Positions 41,840-51,194 of a stretch of DNA of 64,000 bases are shown here, piece by piece. Below the pieces are notes generated by a model. That model did not search any database, was not told the DNA's origin, and saw only the letters and a program-made list of their open reading frames with translations. Every line of letters starts with the position of its first letter. Position 1 is the stretch's first letter. Source of the stretch: Prevotella sp. P5-92 (GTDB taxonomy: Bacteria > Bacteroidota > Bacteroidia > Bacteroidales > Bacteroidaceae); assembly GCF_002251245.1 (NCBI RefSeq), contig NZ_NPJG01000125.1:147916-211915 (forward strand), read 5' to 3'. A program made the translations under genes and the position numbers.

Positions 41840-44800
41840 ATGAAAAGAAAATTGACCAAGGTGCTCGTACTCGGCTCGGGTGCCCTAAAGATTGGACAAG
41901 CCGGTGAGTTTGACTACTCTGGTTCGCAAGCTCTGAAGGCATTGCGCGATGAGGGTATTTCATCGGTGTTAGTAAATCCGAATATCGCTACGATCCAGAC
42001 ATCAGAAGGCATAGCAGACAAAGTCTATTTCCTTCCTGTCAACACGCATTTTGTCACTGAAATCATACGCAAGGAGCGTCCTGACGGTATCCTCCTCGCC
42101 TTTGGTGGACAGACAGCTTTGAATTGCGGTACAGAGCTTTATAAGTCTGGTGTGCTGCAAGAATATGGTGTTGAAGTTCTTGGAACATCTGTCGAGGCAA
42201 TCATGAACACCGAAGACCGTGACTTATTCGTCAAGGAGCTAAATAAGGTTGACCTGAAGACCCCTGTTTCTGAGGCTTGCGAGAGCATGGAAGCTGCAAT
42301 AGCTGCAGCACGTCGCATCGGCTTCCCTATCATGATTCGCTCGGCCTACGCCTTGGGCGGTCTCGGCTCAGGCGTCTGCCCCGACGAGAAGACATTCAAG
42401 GAGATTGCCGAGTCGGCTTTCACCTTTGCGCCACAGGTGTTGGTGGAAGAGTCGCTGAAAGGATGGAAGGAGATTGAGTTTGAGGTCATCCGCGACGCCA
42501 ACGACCACTGTTTCACCGTTGCCTCCATGGAGAACTTCGATCCTCTCGGCATCCATACCGGTGAGTCAATCGTGGTAGCTCCCACATGTTCTTTGACCGA
42601 CGAGCAGGTGAAGATGCTGCAGGAACTTGCCATAAAATGTGTCCGTCACCTCAATATCGTCGGCGAGTGTAACATCCAGTATGCTTTCAACGCCGAGACA
42701 AACGACTATCGTATCATCGAGATCAACGCCCGTCTGAGCCGTTCTTCAGCGCTTGCATCAAAAGCCACCGGTTATCCTCTCGCATTTGTGGCTGCCAAGA
42801 TTGCTCTCGGCTATACCTTGGATCAAATAGGAGAGATGGGCACTCCTAACTCAGCTTATGCAGCTCCTCAGCTCGACTATATGATCTGCAAGATACCACG
42901 TTGGGACCTCACCAAGTTTGCCGGTGTGAGTCGTCTCATCGGCTCTTCGATGAAGTCTGTTGGCGAAATCATGGCCATAGGCCGCTCGTTCGAGGAGATG
43001 ATACAGAAGGGCCTTCGTATGATTGGTCAGGGCATGCATGGTTTTGTGGGCAACGAGCACACCCGTTTCGACAATCTCGACGACGAGCTCCAGAATCCTA
43101 CCGACCTCCGCATCTTTGCCATTGCCCAAGCCCTTGAAGATGGTTATAGCGTTGAGCGTATTGAAGAGCTGACAAAGATCGACGTATGGTTCCTTGAACG
43201 TCTGAAACATATTGTTGACCTCAAGCACGAGCTACAGCAGTATAACGACCTTGAGTCACTGCCAGACGCTCTCCTTGAAGAAGCAAAGATAGCAGGCTTC
43301 TCCGACTTCCAGATCAGCCGTTTTGTGCTGAAGCCAGAGTCGGGCAATATGGAGAAAGAAAACGCGCAGGTTCGCCGTCACCGTAAGAGCCGTGGCATCG
43401 TCCCCGCCGTGAAGCGTATCAATACCGTGGCCAGCGAACATCCCGAGCTCACCAACTATCTGTATATGACCTATGCAGTGAAGGACTCTGACATCGACTT
43501 TTACAAGAACGACAAGTCTGTCGTTGTCTTAGGCTCAGGCGCTTATCGCATCGGTTCTTCGGTAGAGTTCGACTGGTGTTCGGTAAATGCGGTGAACACC
43601 GCCCGCAAGTTAGGATACAAGTCAATAATGATCAACTACAACCCAGAGACCGTGTCAACCGATTATGACATGTGCGACCGTCTTTACTTCGACGAGCTCT
43701 CTCTCGAACGCGTTCTCGACATCATCGACCTTGAGCAGCCTCGTGGTGTTGTGGTGAGTGTGGGCGGACAAATACCAAACAATCTCGCCATGCGTTTGCA
43801 CAACTATGGAGTGCCCATCCTCGGTACATCACCATTGGACATCGACCGTGCAGAAAACCGCGACAAGTTCTCGGCAATGCTCGACAGATTAGGCATCGAC
43901 CAGCCGGCATGGCAGGCACTCACGTCGTTCGACGACATAAAGAGCTTTGTAGAAAAGGTCGGTTTCCCCGTCTTGGTACGTCCTTCTTACGTTCTCTCAG
44001 GAGCCGCTATGAACGTTTGCTATAGCTTCGACGAACTTGAGCGTTTCCTCAAGATGGCCACAGAGGTGAGCAAGGAGTTCCCCGTTGTCGTTTCCCAGTT
44101 CATGCAGGACACCAAGGAGATCGAGTTCGACGCCGTGGCCGACAAGGGAGAGGTCATCGAGTACGCCATCTCCGAGCATATCGAGTTTGCCGGTGTTCAT
44201 TCTGGCGACGCCACGATGGTTTTCCCTGCACAAAACATCTATTTCTCCACCATCCGTCGCATAAAGAAGATCTCCCGTCGCATAGCCAAGGAGCTGAACA
44301 TCAGCGGTCCGTTCAACATCCAATACCTTGCCAAGGGCAGCGACATCAAGGTCATCGAGTGTAACCTCCGTGCCTCCCGTTCATTCCCGTTCGTAAGCAA
44401 GATCCTCAAGCGCAACTTCATCGACACTGCCACACGCATCATGCTCGACGCCCCATACGAGCGTCCTGACAAGAGCGAGTTTGACATCGACCGTATAGGT
44501 GTGAAGGCTTCCCAATTCTCTTTTGCCCGTCTTCAGAATGCCGACCCCGTACTTGGCGTTGACATGTCTTCAACGGGAGAGGTGGGATGTCTCGGCGACG
44601 ACTTCAACGAGGCCCTTCTCAACGCGATGATAGCCACAGGTTACAACATCCCCGAGAAGAACATCCTTGTGTCTTCTGGCGGACTGAAGGGCAAGGTTGA
44701 CCTTCTTGAGCCGATAAAACGACTTGTCGATGCCGGCTACAACGTCTTTGCCACTGAGGGTACAGCCCGTTTCCTTAACGAGAACAATGTCAAGGCGACA

Positions 44801-45061
44801 GCCGTGTCTTGGCCTGACGAAGAGGGAGAAAACAAAGTGCTCGACATGATTGCCGACCACCAGTTCGACCTCATCATCAATGTTCCAAAGAACCATACGA
44901 AACGAGAGCTCACCAATGGTTACCGCATTCGTCGTGGCGCCATCGACCACAACATTCCTCTCATGACCAACGTTCGCCTCGCCAAGGCATTCATCGAGGC
45001 TTTCTGTTCAATGAAACTTGAAGACATCAAGACTAAGAGTTGGCAAGAATACAATGCATAA
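41840..45061 (+). CDS. carB: Carbamoyl-phosphate synthase, large subunit
   Basis: A 1073-residue enzyme making carbamoyl phosphate for arginine and pyrimidines from ammonia delivered by CarA, bicarbonate and two ATP. The two homologous ATP-grasp halves are visible, each with an SGALKIGQAGEFDYSG or SGAYRIGSSVEFDWCSV pre-ATP-grasp start (residues about 10 and 560), and a C-terminal MGS-like allosteric domain (NILVSSGGLKGKVDLLEPI, ATEGTARFL). carA is not adjacent. A hairpin terminator follows. Confidence 0.97.
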   Translation: MKRKLTKVLVLGSGALKIGQAGEFDYSGSQALKALRDEGISSVLVNPNIATIQTSEGIADKVYFLPVNTHFVTEIIRKERPDGILLAFGGQTALNCGTELYKSGVLQEYGVEVLGTSVEAIMNTEDRDLFVKELNKVDLKTPVSEACESMEAAIAAARRIGFPIMIRSAYALGGLGSGVCPDEKTFKEIAESAFTFAPQVLVEESLKGWKEIEFEVIRDANDHCFTVASMENFDPLGIHTGESIVVAPTCSLTDEQVKMLQELAIKCVRHLNIVGECNIQYAFNAETNDYRIIEINARLSRSSALASKATGYPLAFVAAKIALGYTLDQIGEMGTPNSAYAAPQLDYMICKIPRWDLTKFAGVSRLIGSSMKSVGEIMAIGRSFEEMIQKGLRMIGQGMHGFVGNEHTRFDNLDDELQNPTDLRIFAIAQALEDGYSVERIEELTKIDVWFLERLKHIVDLKHELQQYNDLESLPDALLEEAKIAGFSDFQISRFVLKPESGNMEKENAQVRRHRKSRGIVPAVKRINTVASEHPELTNYLYMTYAVKDSDIDFYKNDKSVVVLGSGAYRIGSSVEFDWCSVNAVNTARKLGYKSIMINYNPETVSTDYDMCDRLYFDELSLERVLDIIDLEQPRGVVVSVGGQIPNNLAMRLHNYGVPILGTSPLDIDRAENRDKFSAMLDRLGIDQPAWQALTSFDDIKSFVEKVGFPVLVRPSYVLSGAAMNVCYSFDELERFLKMATEVSKEFPVVVSQFMQDTKEIEFDAVADKGEVIEYAISEHIEFAGVHSGDATMVFPAQNIYFSTIRRIKKISRRIAKELNISGPFNIQYLAKGSDIKVIECNLRASRSFPFVSKILKRNFIDTATRIMLDAPYERPDKSEFDIDRIGVKASQFSFARLQNADPVLGVDMSSTGEVGCLGDDFNEALLNAMIATGYNIPEKNILVSSGGLKGKVDLLEPIKRLVDAGYNVFATEGTARFLNENNVKATAVSWPDEEGENKVLDMIADHQFDLIINVPKNHTKRELTNGYRIRRGAIDHNIPLMTNVRLAKAFIEAFCSMKLEDIKTKSWQEYNA

Positions 45062-45068
45062 TTCCCGT

Positions 45069-45095
45069 GCGGGACAGGTGTAACGCCTGTCCCGC
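45069..45095 (+). terminator. Hairpin terminator after carB
   Basis: GCGGGACAGG and CCTGTCCCGC form a perfect 10-bp stem around a 7-base loop, 8 bases after the carB stop. There is no T-run directly after it, so it may act as a pause or RNA-stability element. Confidence 0.6.
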
Positions 45096-45127
45096 ATCAA
45101 CCATCACACACAAAAAAAATAACGCTT

Positions 45128-46378
45128 ATGAAATTCACTAATCTACTTCTCATACTTTTAATGACCACGGGCACTGCCCATGCTCAAAAGTATGTAGGAG
45201 GCGATATCTCGTGTCTGCCTCTTAACGAATCAAAAAATGCCTGGTATCTCGACTTCAACGGCAATAGATGTCCCGCTCTTGAACTCTTCCAGCAACAGCG
45301 GTTAAACACCATGCGCGTACGCCTCTTTGTCAACCCCGCCGACTACACAGGTTCTGACAAAGACCCTAACGCCTGCCAGGACATCGAATACGTCAAGTCG
45401 CTTGGCAAGCGCATCAAGGACGCCGGCTTCAAGCTAATGCTCGACTTCCACTACTCCGACACATGGGCTGACCCTGAGAAGCAGTGGACTCCCAAAGCCT
45501 GGGAGAACCTGAGCGACAACGACCTCTACACAAAGATTTACGACTACACCAAGGACGCCCTTGCTCAGATGAAGGAGGCAGGGGCTGAGCCAGACTTCAT
45601 CCAGACCGGCAACGAGATAAGCTATGGTATGCTCTGGGGAAAAGCCAGCAGTTTATCGCTCAAGAAGTGTTACCTCGGCAACGACGCCAACTGGAGCCGC
45701 TTCACCACCCTGCTGAAGCAAGCGGGCAAGGCCTGTCGTGAAGAGTGTCCCGAGGCGAAGATCATCCTCCACACAGAACGTGCCACAGAAACCAATGTGC
45801 TGACCAACTTCTATGACAAGATGAAAAATGCCGGCGTTGACTACGACATCATCGGCCTCAGCTACTATCCCGCATGGCATAAGGACATACCCACCCTCGA
45901 GAAAGCCATCAACACCCTTGAGAGCCGCTATGCCGACAAAAAGATTATGATAGTCGAAGTAGGATATGCCTATTCATGGGCTTTGAAAGATGCCGTTTAC
46001 GACTACAAATGGAAATACCCCATCACCGAAGACGGCCAAAAGGCGTTCACCGACGACCTCATCACCATGCTCAACAAGCATGAGAGTGTCAACGGACTGT
46101 TTTGGTGGTGGATGGAGTATAATGCCTATCCGTATGCTACTACCCACATGGAAGGATGGTGGTATGCCCCACTCTACGACAGCAAAACGGGCAAGCCGCT
46201 TCTTGCCATGCAAAGTCTGAAGAACTTTATCGTTGACTCAGGCATCGACAACATCTTGTCCGTTCCCTCCTCAGGCAGCGATACGTGGTATGACATCAAT
46301 GGCATACCTGTAGGTCCCGCACCTACCCGTCCAGGCATATACATCAGACACGGCAAAAAGATGATTATCAGCAGATAA
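45128..46378 (+). CDS. Arabinogalactan endo-beta-1,4-galactanase (GH53), exported
   Basis: A 416-residue glycoside hydrolase family 53 enzyme cutting beta-1,4-galactan side chains of pectin. It has a signal peptide (MKFTNLLLILLMTTGTAHAQ). GH53 marks are YVGGDISCLPLNES, LNTMRVRLFVNP, LMLDFHYSDTWADPEKQWTP, FIQTGNEISYGMLW (catalytic acid Glu), and IMIVEVGYAYSW (nucleophile Glu). The last 30 residues (YDINGIPVGPAPTRPGIYIR) resemble the short C-terminal strand motif found on many secreted Prevotella enzymes. It is alone on its transcript, without SusCD genes nearby. Confidence 0.93.
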   Translation: MKFTNLLLILLMTTGTAHAQKYVGGDISCLPLNESKNAWYLDFNGNRCPALELFQQQRLNTMRVRLFVNPADYTGSDKDPNACQDIEYVKSLGKRIKDAGFKLMLDFHYSDTWADPEKQWTPKAWENLSDNDLYTKIYDYTKDALAQMKEAGAEPDFIQTGNEISYGMLWGKASSLSLKKCYLGNDANWSRFTTLLKQAGKACREECPEAKIILHTERATETNVLTNFYDKMKNAGVDYDIIGLSYYPAWHKDIPTLEKAINTLESRYADKKIMIVEVGYAYSWALKDAVYDYKWKYPITEDGQKAFTDDLITMLNKHESVNGLFWWWMEYNAYPYATTHMEGWWYAPLYDSKTGKPLLAMQSLKNFIVDSGIDNILSVPSSGSDTWYDINGIPVGPAPTRPGIYIRHGKKMIISR

Positions 46379-46487
46379 TCAGCAAGGCACGCCAAAAAAA
46401 ACATGGTCAAAAGGCGACGGAATGAATCATAACGTTATTTTTTCCTAAAAAATGTTCAACGAATATTGATTTAATAAAATAATGTGT

Positions 46488-46495
46488 TATCTTTG
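46488..46495 (+). promoter_or_regulatory. -7 promoter element (TATCTTTG) for the candidate RNA
   Basis: TATCTTTG matches TAnnTTTG and is 5 bases before the stem that begins the candidate RNA. No coding gene starts until 46846, which has its own promoter. Confidence 0.6.
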
Positions 46496-46499
46496 CAGC

Positions 46500-46728
46500 G
46501 CCTAAAGAAGAAACCAAGTAACAATCGGTATGCAAACAATGCAATCACAGAGATAATTGACACCACATTGCAGACTTTAGGCAAAGTCAGCAAGGAATGT
46601 TCGTACATTCCGTGCTCCAAAATTGAATAATTATTTAGTTAATAAACAAACACATTCAATAGGTGTCTTTTTAAGGTAATGGAGCTCCGGAAAGAGTAGT
46701 GATACTGTATTCCGGAGCTATTTTTTTG
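46500..46728 (+). ncRNA. Candidate structured noncoding RNA of about 230 nt
   Basis: A promoter box at 46488-46495 and a strong terminator (AGCTCCGGAA 46683-46692 with TTCCGGAGCT 46710-46719, then ATTTTTTT) bracket a stretch without an ORF. GCCTAAAG at the 5' end pairs with CTTTAGGC at 46575-46582, enclosing a multiloop. GGAATG/CATTCC (46594-46611) forms a tight hairpin, and ATTGAAT (46622-46628) with ATTCAAT (46653-46660) forms a third. The length is near that of 6S RNA, but I cannot confirm that; it may be an independent small RNA. It is not a leader of map, which has a separate promoter. Confidence 0.55.
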
Positions 46729-46812
46729 CGCCATAAAGAACGAAAAAGCCAAAATTATACATTATTTAATGTAAAAAAACAAATAGTCTTTTGTTTTCTG
46801 AAAAAGATATGC

Positions 46813-46820
46813 TAACTTTG
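46813..46820 (+). promoter_or_regulatory. -7 promoter element (TAACTTTG) for map
   Basis: TAACTTTG 25 bases before the map ATG, downstream of the terminator of the candidate RNA. Confidence 0.6.
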
Positions 46821-46845
46821 CACCTTGTTATAACACATTTTACTT

Positions 46846-47706
46846 ATGTTTGGAAAGAAAAAGAGATGGCATCTCATAAAAGGGCAAGAGCCAACAGAGA
46901 TGGACAAGAAGGTCATGTATTGGGAGAACAAGGGTAAACTCGTCCCGACACGCGACCTGATAAAAACACCAGAACAGATAGAAGGAATAAGAAAAAGCGG
47001 TGTGGTCAACACCGGTGTCCTCGACGAAGTGGCAAAACACATTAGGGCAGGCATGTCAACACTCGAAATCGACAAGATATGCCGAGACTACTGCGAAGCC
47101 CACGGAGCCACACCAGCATGCCTGGGATACGAGGGCTACCCCATGAGCGTATGCACCAGCATCAACGAGGTGGTGTGCCATGGCATTCCCAAGGCCGAAG
47201 ACATTCTCCAGGAGGGAGATATCGTCAACGTTGACTTCACCACCATATTAGACGGATACTATGCCGACGCCTCACGCATGTTCATCATCGGCAAGACAAC
47301 ACCCGAAAAGGAACAACTCGTCCGCGTGGCGAAGGAGTGTCTTGAGATTGGCGCTGAAGCAGCCAAGCCATACGGCTTTGTCGGCGACATCGGACACGCC
47401 ATCGAGAAACATTGCAAGAGATACGGTTACGGCATCGTCAGGGATCTCTGCGGCCATGGCGTGGGACTGCAATTCCACGAAGACCCCGAAGTCACGCACT
47501 ACGGTCATCGCGGACAAGGCATGCTGCTCGTACCAGGAATGGTATTTACTATTGAGCCGATGATAAACCAAGGAACATGGAAAGTGTTTATCGACGCCGA
47601 CGACAAATACGGCTGGGAGGTGATCACCGGCGACGAACTACCAAGCGCACAATGGGAGCACACGTTTGTGATGACAGAACACGGGGTAGAGATTCTCACC
47701 TATTAA
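46846..47706 (+). CDS. map: Methionine aminopeptidase, type I
   Basis: A 286-residue metalloprotease removing N-terminal Met from new proteins. The metal ligands appear in DIVNVDFTTILDGYYADASRMF (two Asp), CGHGVGLQFHEDPEV (His) and MVFTIEPMI (Glu), with a final Glu near the C-terminus (TFVMTEHGVEILTY). An extra basic 30-residue N-terminal segment (MFGKKKRWHLIKGQ) precedes the fold. It is 14 bases upstream of tsaD. Confidence 0.95.
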   Translation: MFGKKKRWHLIKGQEPTEMDKKVMYWENKGKLVPTRDLIKTPEQIEGIRKSGVVNTGVLDEVAKHIRAGMSTLEIDKICRDYCEAHGATPACLGYEGYPMSVCTSINEVVCHGIPKAEDILQEGDIVNVDFTTILDGYYADASRMFIIGKTTPEKEQLVRVAKECLEIGAEAAKPYGFVGDIGHAIEKHCKRYGYGIVRDLCGHGVGLQFHEDPEVTHYGHRGQGMLLVPGMVFTIEPMINQGTWKVFIDADDKYGWEVITGDELPSAQWEHTFVMTEHGVEILTY

Positions 47707-47720
47707 TAATATAATAAGGT

Positions 47721-48758
47721 ATGGACACAAAGAAGGACAATATCTACATTCTCGCCATAGAAAGCAGCTGCGACGACACGTCGGCAGCCGTACTGCGCGA
47801 CGGTGTGCTGCTCAGCAACGTCACCGCCAGCCAGGCGGTACACGAAGCCTACGGAGGCGTCGTTCCCGAACTGGCCTCAAGAGCCCATCAGCAGAATGTG
47901 GTGCCCGTGGTTGACCAGGCACTAAAAAAAGCCGGTGTCGCCAAGGAACAACTCTCGGCAGTGGCATTCACAAGAGGACCTGGACTTATGGGTTCGCTGC
48001 TCGTGGGTGTCAGCTTCGCCAAAGGCTTCGCAAGGGCTTTGGGCATACCGCTCATCGATGTCAACCATCTGCAAGGACACGTCATGGCCCACTTCATAAA
48101 GGAGAGCGACGACGACATGTCGGCACCTCCGCTGCCTTTCCTCTGCCTCCTGGTCAGCGGCGGCAACTCACAGATAGTGAAGGTAAACGCCTATAACGAT
48201 ATGGAAGTCCTCGGACAGACCATCGACGATGCTGCTGGCGAGGCTATCGACAAATGCTCGAAGGTCATGGGACTCGGATATCCGGGCGGACCTATCATCG
48301 ACCGTCTGGCACGACAAGGCAACCCGCAGGCTTTCAAATTCGCCGAACCGCAGATTCCCGACCTGAACTACAGTTTCAGCGGTCTGAAGACCTCGTTCCT
48401 CTATTCGCTGCGCAACTGGACAGCCGAAGACCCCGACTTTGTCGAGAAGAACAAAGCAGACATTGCAGCCAGCCTCGAGTGGACCATTGTCGATATTCTC
48501 ATGAAGAAACTGCGCAAGGCCGTAAAACAGACTGGGATAAAGCATGTTGCCGTAGCAGGAGGAGTGAGCGCAAACAATGGCCTCAGAAACGCTTTCCACG
48601 ACCATGCCAAGCGCTTCGGATGGACTATCTACATACCGAAATTCAGCTACACTACAGACAATGCCGCCATGATCGGCATCGTGGGACATTACAAGTATCT
48701 CGACAAGCAGTTCTGCGACATCAGCATCCCTGCATTCGCAAAAACGACATTTAAATAA
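47721..48758 (+). CDS. tsaD: tRNA N6-threonylcarbamoyladenosine synthase subunit TsaD
   Basis: A 345-residue ASKHA-fold protein that transfers the threonylcarbamoyl group to A37 of ANN-decoding tRNAs with TsaB and TsaE. Opening AIESSCDDTSAAVL, the metal motif VNHLQGHVMAH, LVSGGNSQIV and VAVAGGVSANNGLR are diagnostic. It lies between map and the cinA-like gene in a rightward operon. Confidence 0.96.
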   Translation: MDTKKDNIYILAIESSCDDTSAAVLRDGVLLSNVTASQAVHEAYGGVVPELASRAHQQNVVPVVDQALKKAGVAKEQLSAVAFTRGPGLMGSLLVGVSFAKGFARALGIPLIDVNHLQGHVMAHFIKESDDDMSAPPLPFLCLLVSGGNSQIVKVNAYNDMEVLGQTIDDAAGEAIDKCSKVMGLGYPGGPIIDRLARQGNPQAFKFAEPQIPDLNYSFSGLKTSFLYSLRNWTAEDPDFVEKNKADIAASLEWTIVDILMKKLRKAVKQTGIKHVAVAGGVSANNGLRNAFHDHAKRFGWTIYIPKFSYTTDNAAMIGIVGHYKYLDKQFCDISIPAFAKTTFK

Positions 48759-48777
48759 CAAAAAAACACGATTTGAT

Positions 48778-49293
48778 ATGGACTTTGAGAGTAAGATAAT
48801 CAGTAGAGAGATAAGCCAGTTGCTTTGGGAAAGGGAGAAAACCGTAGGCACAGCAGAGAGCTGTACAGGCGGACGCATAGCCGAAGCCATAATATCCATC
48901 CCCGGAGCATCCAAGTATTTCAAAGGAGGAATAGTATGCTACACCGAAGAGATCAAAGAACGGCTCCTCGGAGTAGATCGCGAACTCATGATGGAGAAGA
49001 CCGCCGTATGCGAGGAGGTGGCCATCCAGCTCGTCAAGGGCGCATGCGAGACACTCGGCACCGACTACGCCATTGCAGCCACTGGTTTCGCTGGTCCCGG
49101 CGGAGGCACCAAGGAGATTCCCGTGGGCACGATATGGCTTGCTTGCGGCACTCCCTACAATGTGAAGACCCTCCTCGTGACAGAAGATTTCGGCCGCGAC
49201 ATCAACCTCGCCATAGCCACAAACAAGGCCATGCAGATGTTCTGCGATTTTCTCAACGAAGAAGACACGGAAAACACAGAAAAAGAGCAATAA
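48778..49293 (+). CDS. CinA-family nicotinamide-nucleotide amidohydrolase (PncC-like)
   Basis: A 171-residue protein equal to the CinA C-terminal domain. TVGTAESCTGGRIAEAIISIPGASKYFKGGIVCYTEEIK and ATGFAGPGGGTKEIPVGTIWLAC are the family core. It should deamidate nicotinamide mononucleotide to nicotinate mononucleotide in pyridine-nucleotide recycling. It begins 19 bases after tsaD. The N-terminal MoCF domain of full CinA is absent. Confidence 0.92.
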   Translation: MDFESKIISREISQLLWEREKTVGTAESCTGGRIAEAIISIPGASKYFKGGIVCYTEEIKERLLGVDRELMMEKTAVCEEVAIQLVKGACETLGTDYAIAATGFAGPGGGTKEIPVGTIWLACGTPYNVKTLLVTEDFGRDINLAIATNKAMQMFCDFLNEEDTENTEKEQ

Positions 49294-49391
49294 AAAGCCC
49301 TTTTTGCCCCAAAAACAGCGGATAAAATCAAAATATTCCTTAAAAAGTTGATTTTTAGCTGCAAAGATTTGGAAATTCCAAAAAAAGTCGC

Positions 49392-49399
49392 TAAATTTG
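49392..49399 (+). promoter_or_regulatory. -7 promoter element (TAAATTTG) for rpmB
   Basis: TAAATTTG 53 bases before rpmB. It probably drives rpmB-rpmG-DUF4295. Confidence 0.6.
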
Positions 49400-49451
49400 C
49401 ACCCTGTTTGGAATAAGTTATTAAAAAAGTACACAAAAAACTTAGATAGAA

Positions 49452-49715
49452 ATGTCGAAGATTTGTCAGATTACGGGAAAGAAGGCACAGATAGGTTGTA
49501 ATGTGTCTCACTCAAAGCACCGCACAAAGCGCAGCTTTGATGTTAACCTTTTCAGCAAGAAGTTCTACTATGTAGAGGAAGGTTGCTGGATTAGCTTGAA
49601 GATCAGCGCTGCTGGTCTGAGATTGATTAATAAAGTGGGTCTCGATGCCGCTCTGAAGCAGGCTGTTTCAAAGGGCTTCGTTGACTGGAAGGACATTAAA
49701 GTGATAGGAGAGTAA
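49452..49715 (+). CDS. rpmB: 50S ribosomal protein L28
   Basis: An 87-residue ribosomal protein. [39 protein letters not shown] and [13 protein letters not shown] are the L28 pattern. L33 follows after five bases. Confidence 0.96.
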   Translation: MSKICQITGKKAQIGCNVSHSKHRTKRSFDVNLFSKKFYYVEEGCWISLKISAAGLRLINKVGLDAALKQAVSKGFVDWKDIKVIGE

Positions 49716-49720
49716 TAACA

Positions 49721-49909
49721 ATGGCAAAGAAAGCTAAAGGCAATAGAGTACAGGTTATTCTGGAGTGCACTGAGATGAAGAACAGTGGCCAGCCAGGTAC
49801 AAGCCGCTATATTACGACCAAGAATCGTAAGAACACTCCTGAGAGAATGGAACTTATGAAGTACAACCCCATCTTGAAAAAGATGACACTTCACAAGGAG
49901 ATCAAATAA
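49721..49909 (+). CDS. rpmG: 50S ribosomal protein L33
   Basis: A 62-residue ribosomal protein. [41 protein letters not shown] is the L33 pattern; only one of the four possible zinc cysteines is present, so this is the C-minus type. It is followed by the DUF4295 gene after 27 bases. Confidence 0.95.
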   Translation: MAKKAKGNRVQVILECTEMKNSGQPGTSRYITTKNRKNTPERMELMKYNPILKKMTLHKEIK

Positions 49910-49936
49910 TATTAATTTTTTTAAGCACTAAGACAC

Positions 49937-50095
49937 ATGGCAAAGAAAGTCGTCGCTACCCTCCGCGAAGGTAAACAGGACGGTCGCGCTTACTCAAAGG
50001 TCATCAAGATGGTGAAGAGCCCCAAGACTGGTGCTTACATCTTCGATGAGAGAATGGTTCCCAACGAGGCTGTTAAGGACTTCTTCAAGAACTAA
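49937..50095 (+). CDS. DUF4295 protein (ribosomal-cluster small protein)
   Basis: A 52-residue basic protein reading MAKKVVATLREGKQDGRAYS and continuing KVIKMVKSPKTGAYIFDERMVPNEAVKDFFKN. This small family is found directly after rpmB-rpmG in Bacteroidetes and likely associates with the ribosome. A terminator hairpin follows at 50115. Confidence 0.9.
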   Translation: MAKKVVATLREGKQDGRAYSKVIKMVKSPKTGAYIFDERMVPNEAVKDFFKN

Positions 50096-50114
50096 TTTTC
50101 GCACACAATAACAC

Positions 50115-50159
50115 AAAGGCTGCAATCAATATCTCGTTGGTTGTAGCCTTTTATTTTTT
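50115..50159 (+). terminator. Intrinsic terminator after the rpmB operon
   Basis: AAAGGCTGCAA (50115-50125) pairs with TTGTAGCCTTT (50141-50151), including one G-U pair, followed by TTTTATTTTTT. It separates the ribosomal genes from the glycosyltransferase. Confidence 0.75.
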
Positions 50160-50165
50160 CCCATC

Positions 50166-51065
50166 ATGCACTATCTCATCTCTATCATCATACCCGTTTA
50201 CAATACTATCGACACCCTCGAGTCCTGTTTCAACAGCATCATCCGTCAGGCAGGAGCCGACATTCAGGTGATCGTCGTCGATGACGGCTCCACCGACGGT
50301 AGTCTGCAGCGCGCCCTCCATCTGTCCGCTCAACATCCCTCCATGGAGATATACCACAAGGACAACGGGGGCCTGAGCGACGCACGCAATTACGGCATAC
50401 TGAAGGCGACGGGACAGTACCTAATGTTTGTTGACTCTGACGACACCCTCGACGACCACACCCTCGACTCCCTGCGCAGCGTCATCATGGCCCACCCCGA
50501 ATACGACATCTTAGAATTCGGCATCAAGGGCAAACGTGAAATAACGTTCGCCGAACACACCTACCACGACGCGCGCAGATACTGGCTCGAAGAGAAGGGT
50601 TACGAACATTCCTATGCGTGGAACAAGATATACCGTCGCCACCTCTTCACCGACATATCGTTTCCCAAGGGCGTGGTGTTTGAAGACGTGGCCACGATAC
50701 CGTCACTCTTGCAGAAAGCTAACGTCATAGCCACCACACCAGCAGGCTTCTACCACTATCATTTCAATCCCGAAGGCATCACCGAGAAGGCGGGAGGCAA
50801 AGAGTGGAGGATGCTGCTCGGCCATCATATCAAAACCCTCGAATGGGCGTTCGACAATAGCGACCTCGCCATGCAATACTATATGCGTGCCGTTGACTGC
50901 CAGATCACCACAAGCCAGCTGACGGGCGACCGCCCCACCCTGCCCTCGCACCCCATCCGTCTCGGTCCGTTATCGCTGAAACACAAAATCAAGGCCTTGG
51001 CAATAAAAGTCGTCGGCCTCGCAGCCTTATGCCGTATATACCGCTTATTGAGCAAACAACCATAG
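50166..51065 (+). CDS. Family 2 glycosyltransferase
   Basis: A 299-residue GT-A-fold protein: LISIIIPVYNTIDTLESCFNSI, VIVVDDGSTDGSLQRAL, KDNGGLSDARNYGILKATG and YLMFVDSDDTL (metal-binding DxD) are the GT2 core within residues 1-100. The rest is unrecognised. There is no membrane segment, so it probably works on the cytoplasmic face, adding a sugar to a lipid-linked glycan. It lies between DUF4295 and ftsY, genes usually adjacent, and follows a terminator by seven bases, so its own promoter is unclear. Confidence 0.88.
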   Translation: MHYLISIIIPVYNTIDTLESCFNSIIRQAGADIQVIVVDDGSTDGSLQRALHLSAQHPSMEIYHKDNGGLSDARNYGILKATGQYLMFVDSDDTLDDHTLDSLRSVIMAHPEYDILEFGIKGKREITFAEHTYHDARRYWLEEKGYEHSYAWNKIYRRHLFTDISFPKGVVFEDVATIPSLLQKANVIATTPAGFYHYHFNPEGITEKAGGKEWRMLLGHHIKTLEWAFDNSDLAMQYYMRAVDCQITTSQLTGDRPTLPSHPIRLGPLSLKHKIKALAIKVVGLAALCRIYRLLSKQP

Positions 51066-51167
51066 TTTTTAGCTACTTACCATTTCCCGATGATATTATT
51101 CTCGACAAAAAACACGCCCTAACAGCACTTTTTCAGAAAAAACCACTTGAATATGAAAAAAAAATCG

Positions 51168-51175
51168 TAACTTTG
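51168..51175 (+). promoter_or_regulatory. -7 promoter element (TAACTTTG) for ftsY
   Basis: TAACTTTG 20 bases before the ftsY start; likely drives ftsY and rimO, which are four bases apart. Confidence 0.6.
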
Positions 51176-51194
51176 CTCTCAAATTTGACACAAG

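Noticed and set aside
46500..46728. tmRNA or RNase P RNA as identity of the structured transcript
   Set aside because: Too short for tmRNA, no tag ORF or CCA end, and no RNase P conserved core seen.
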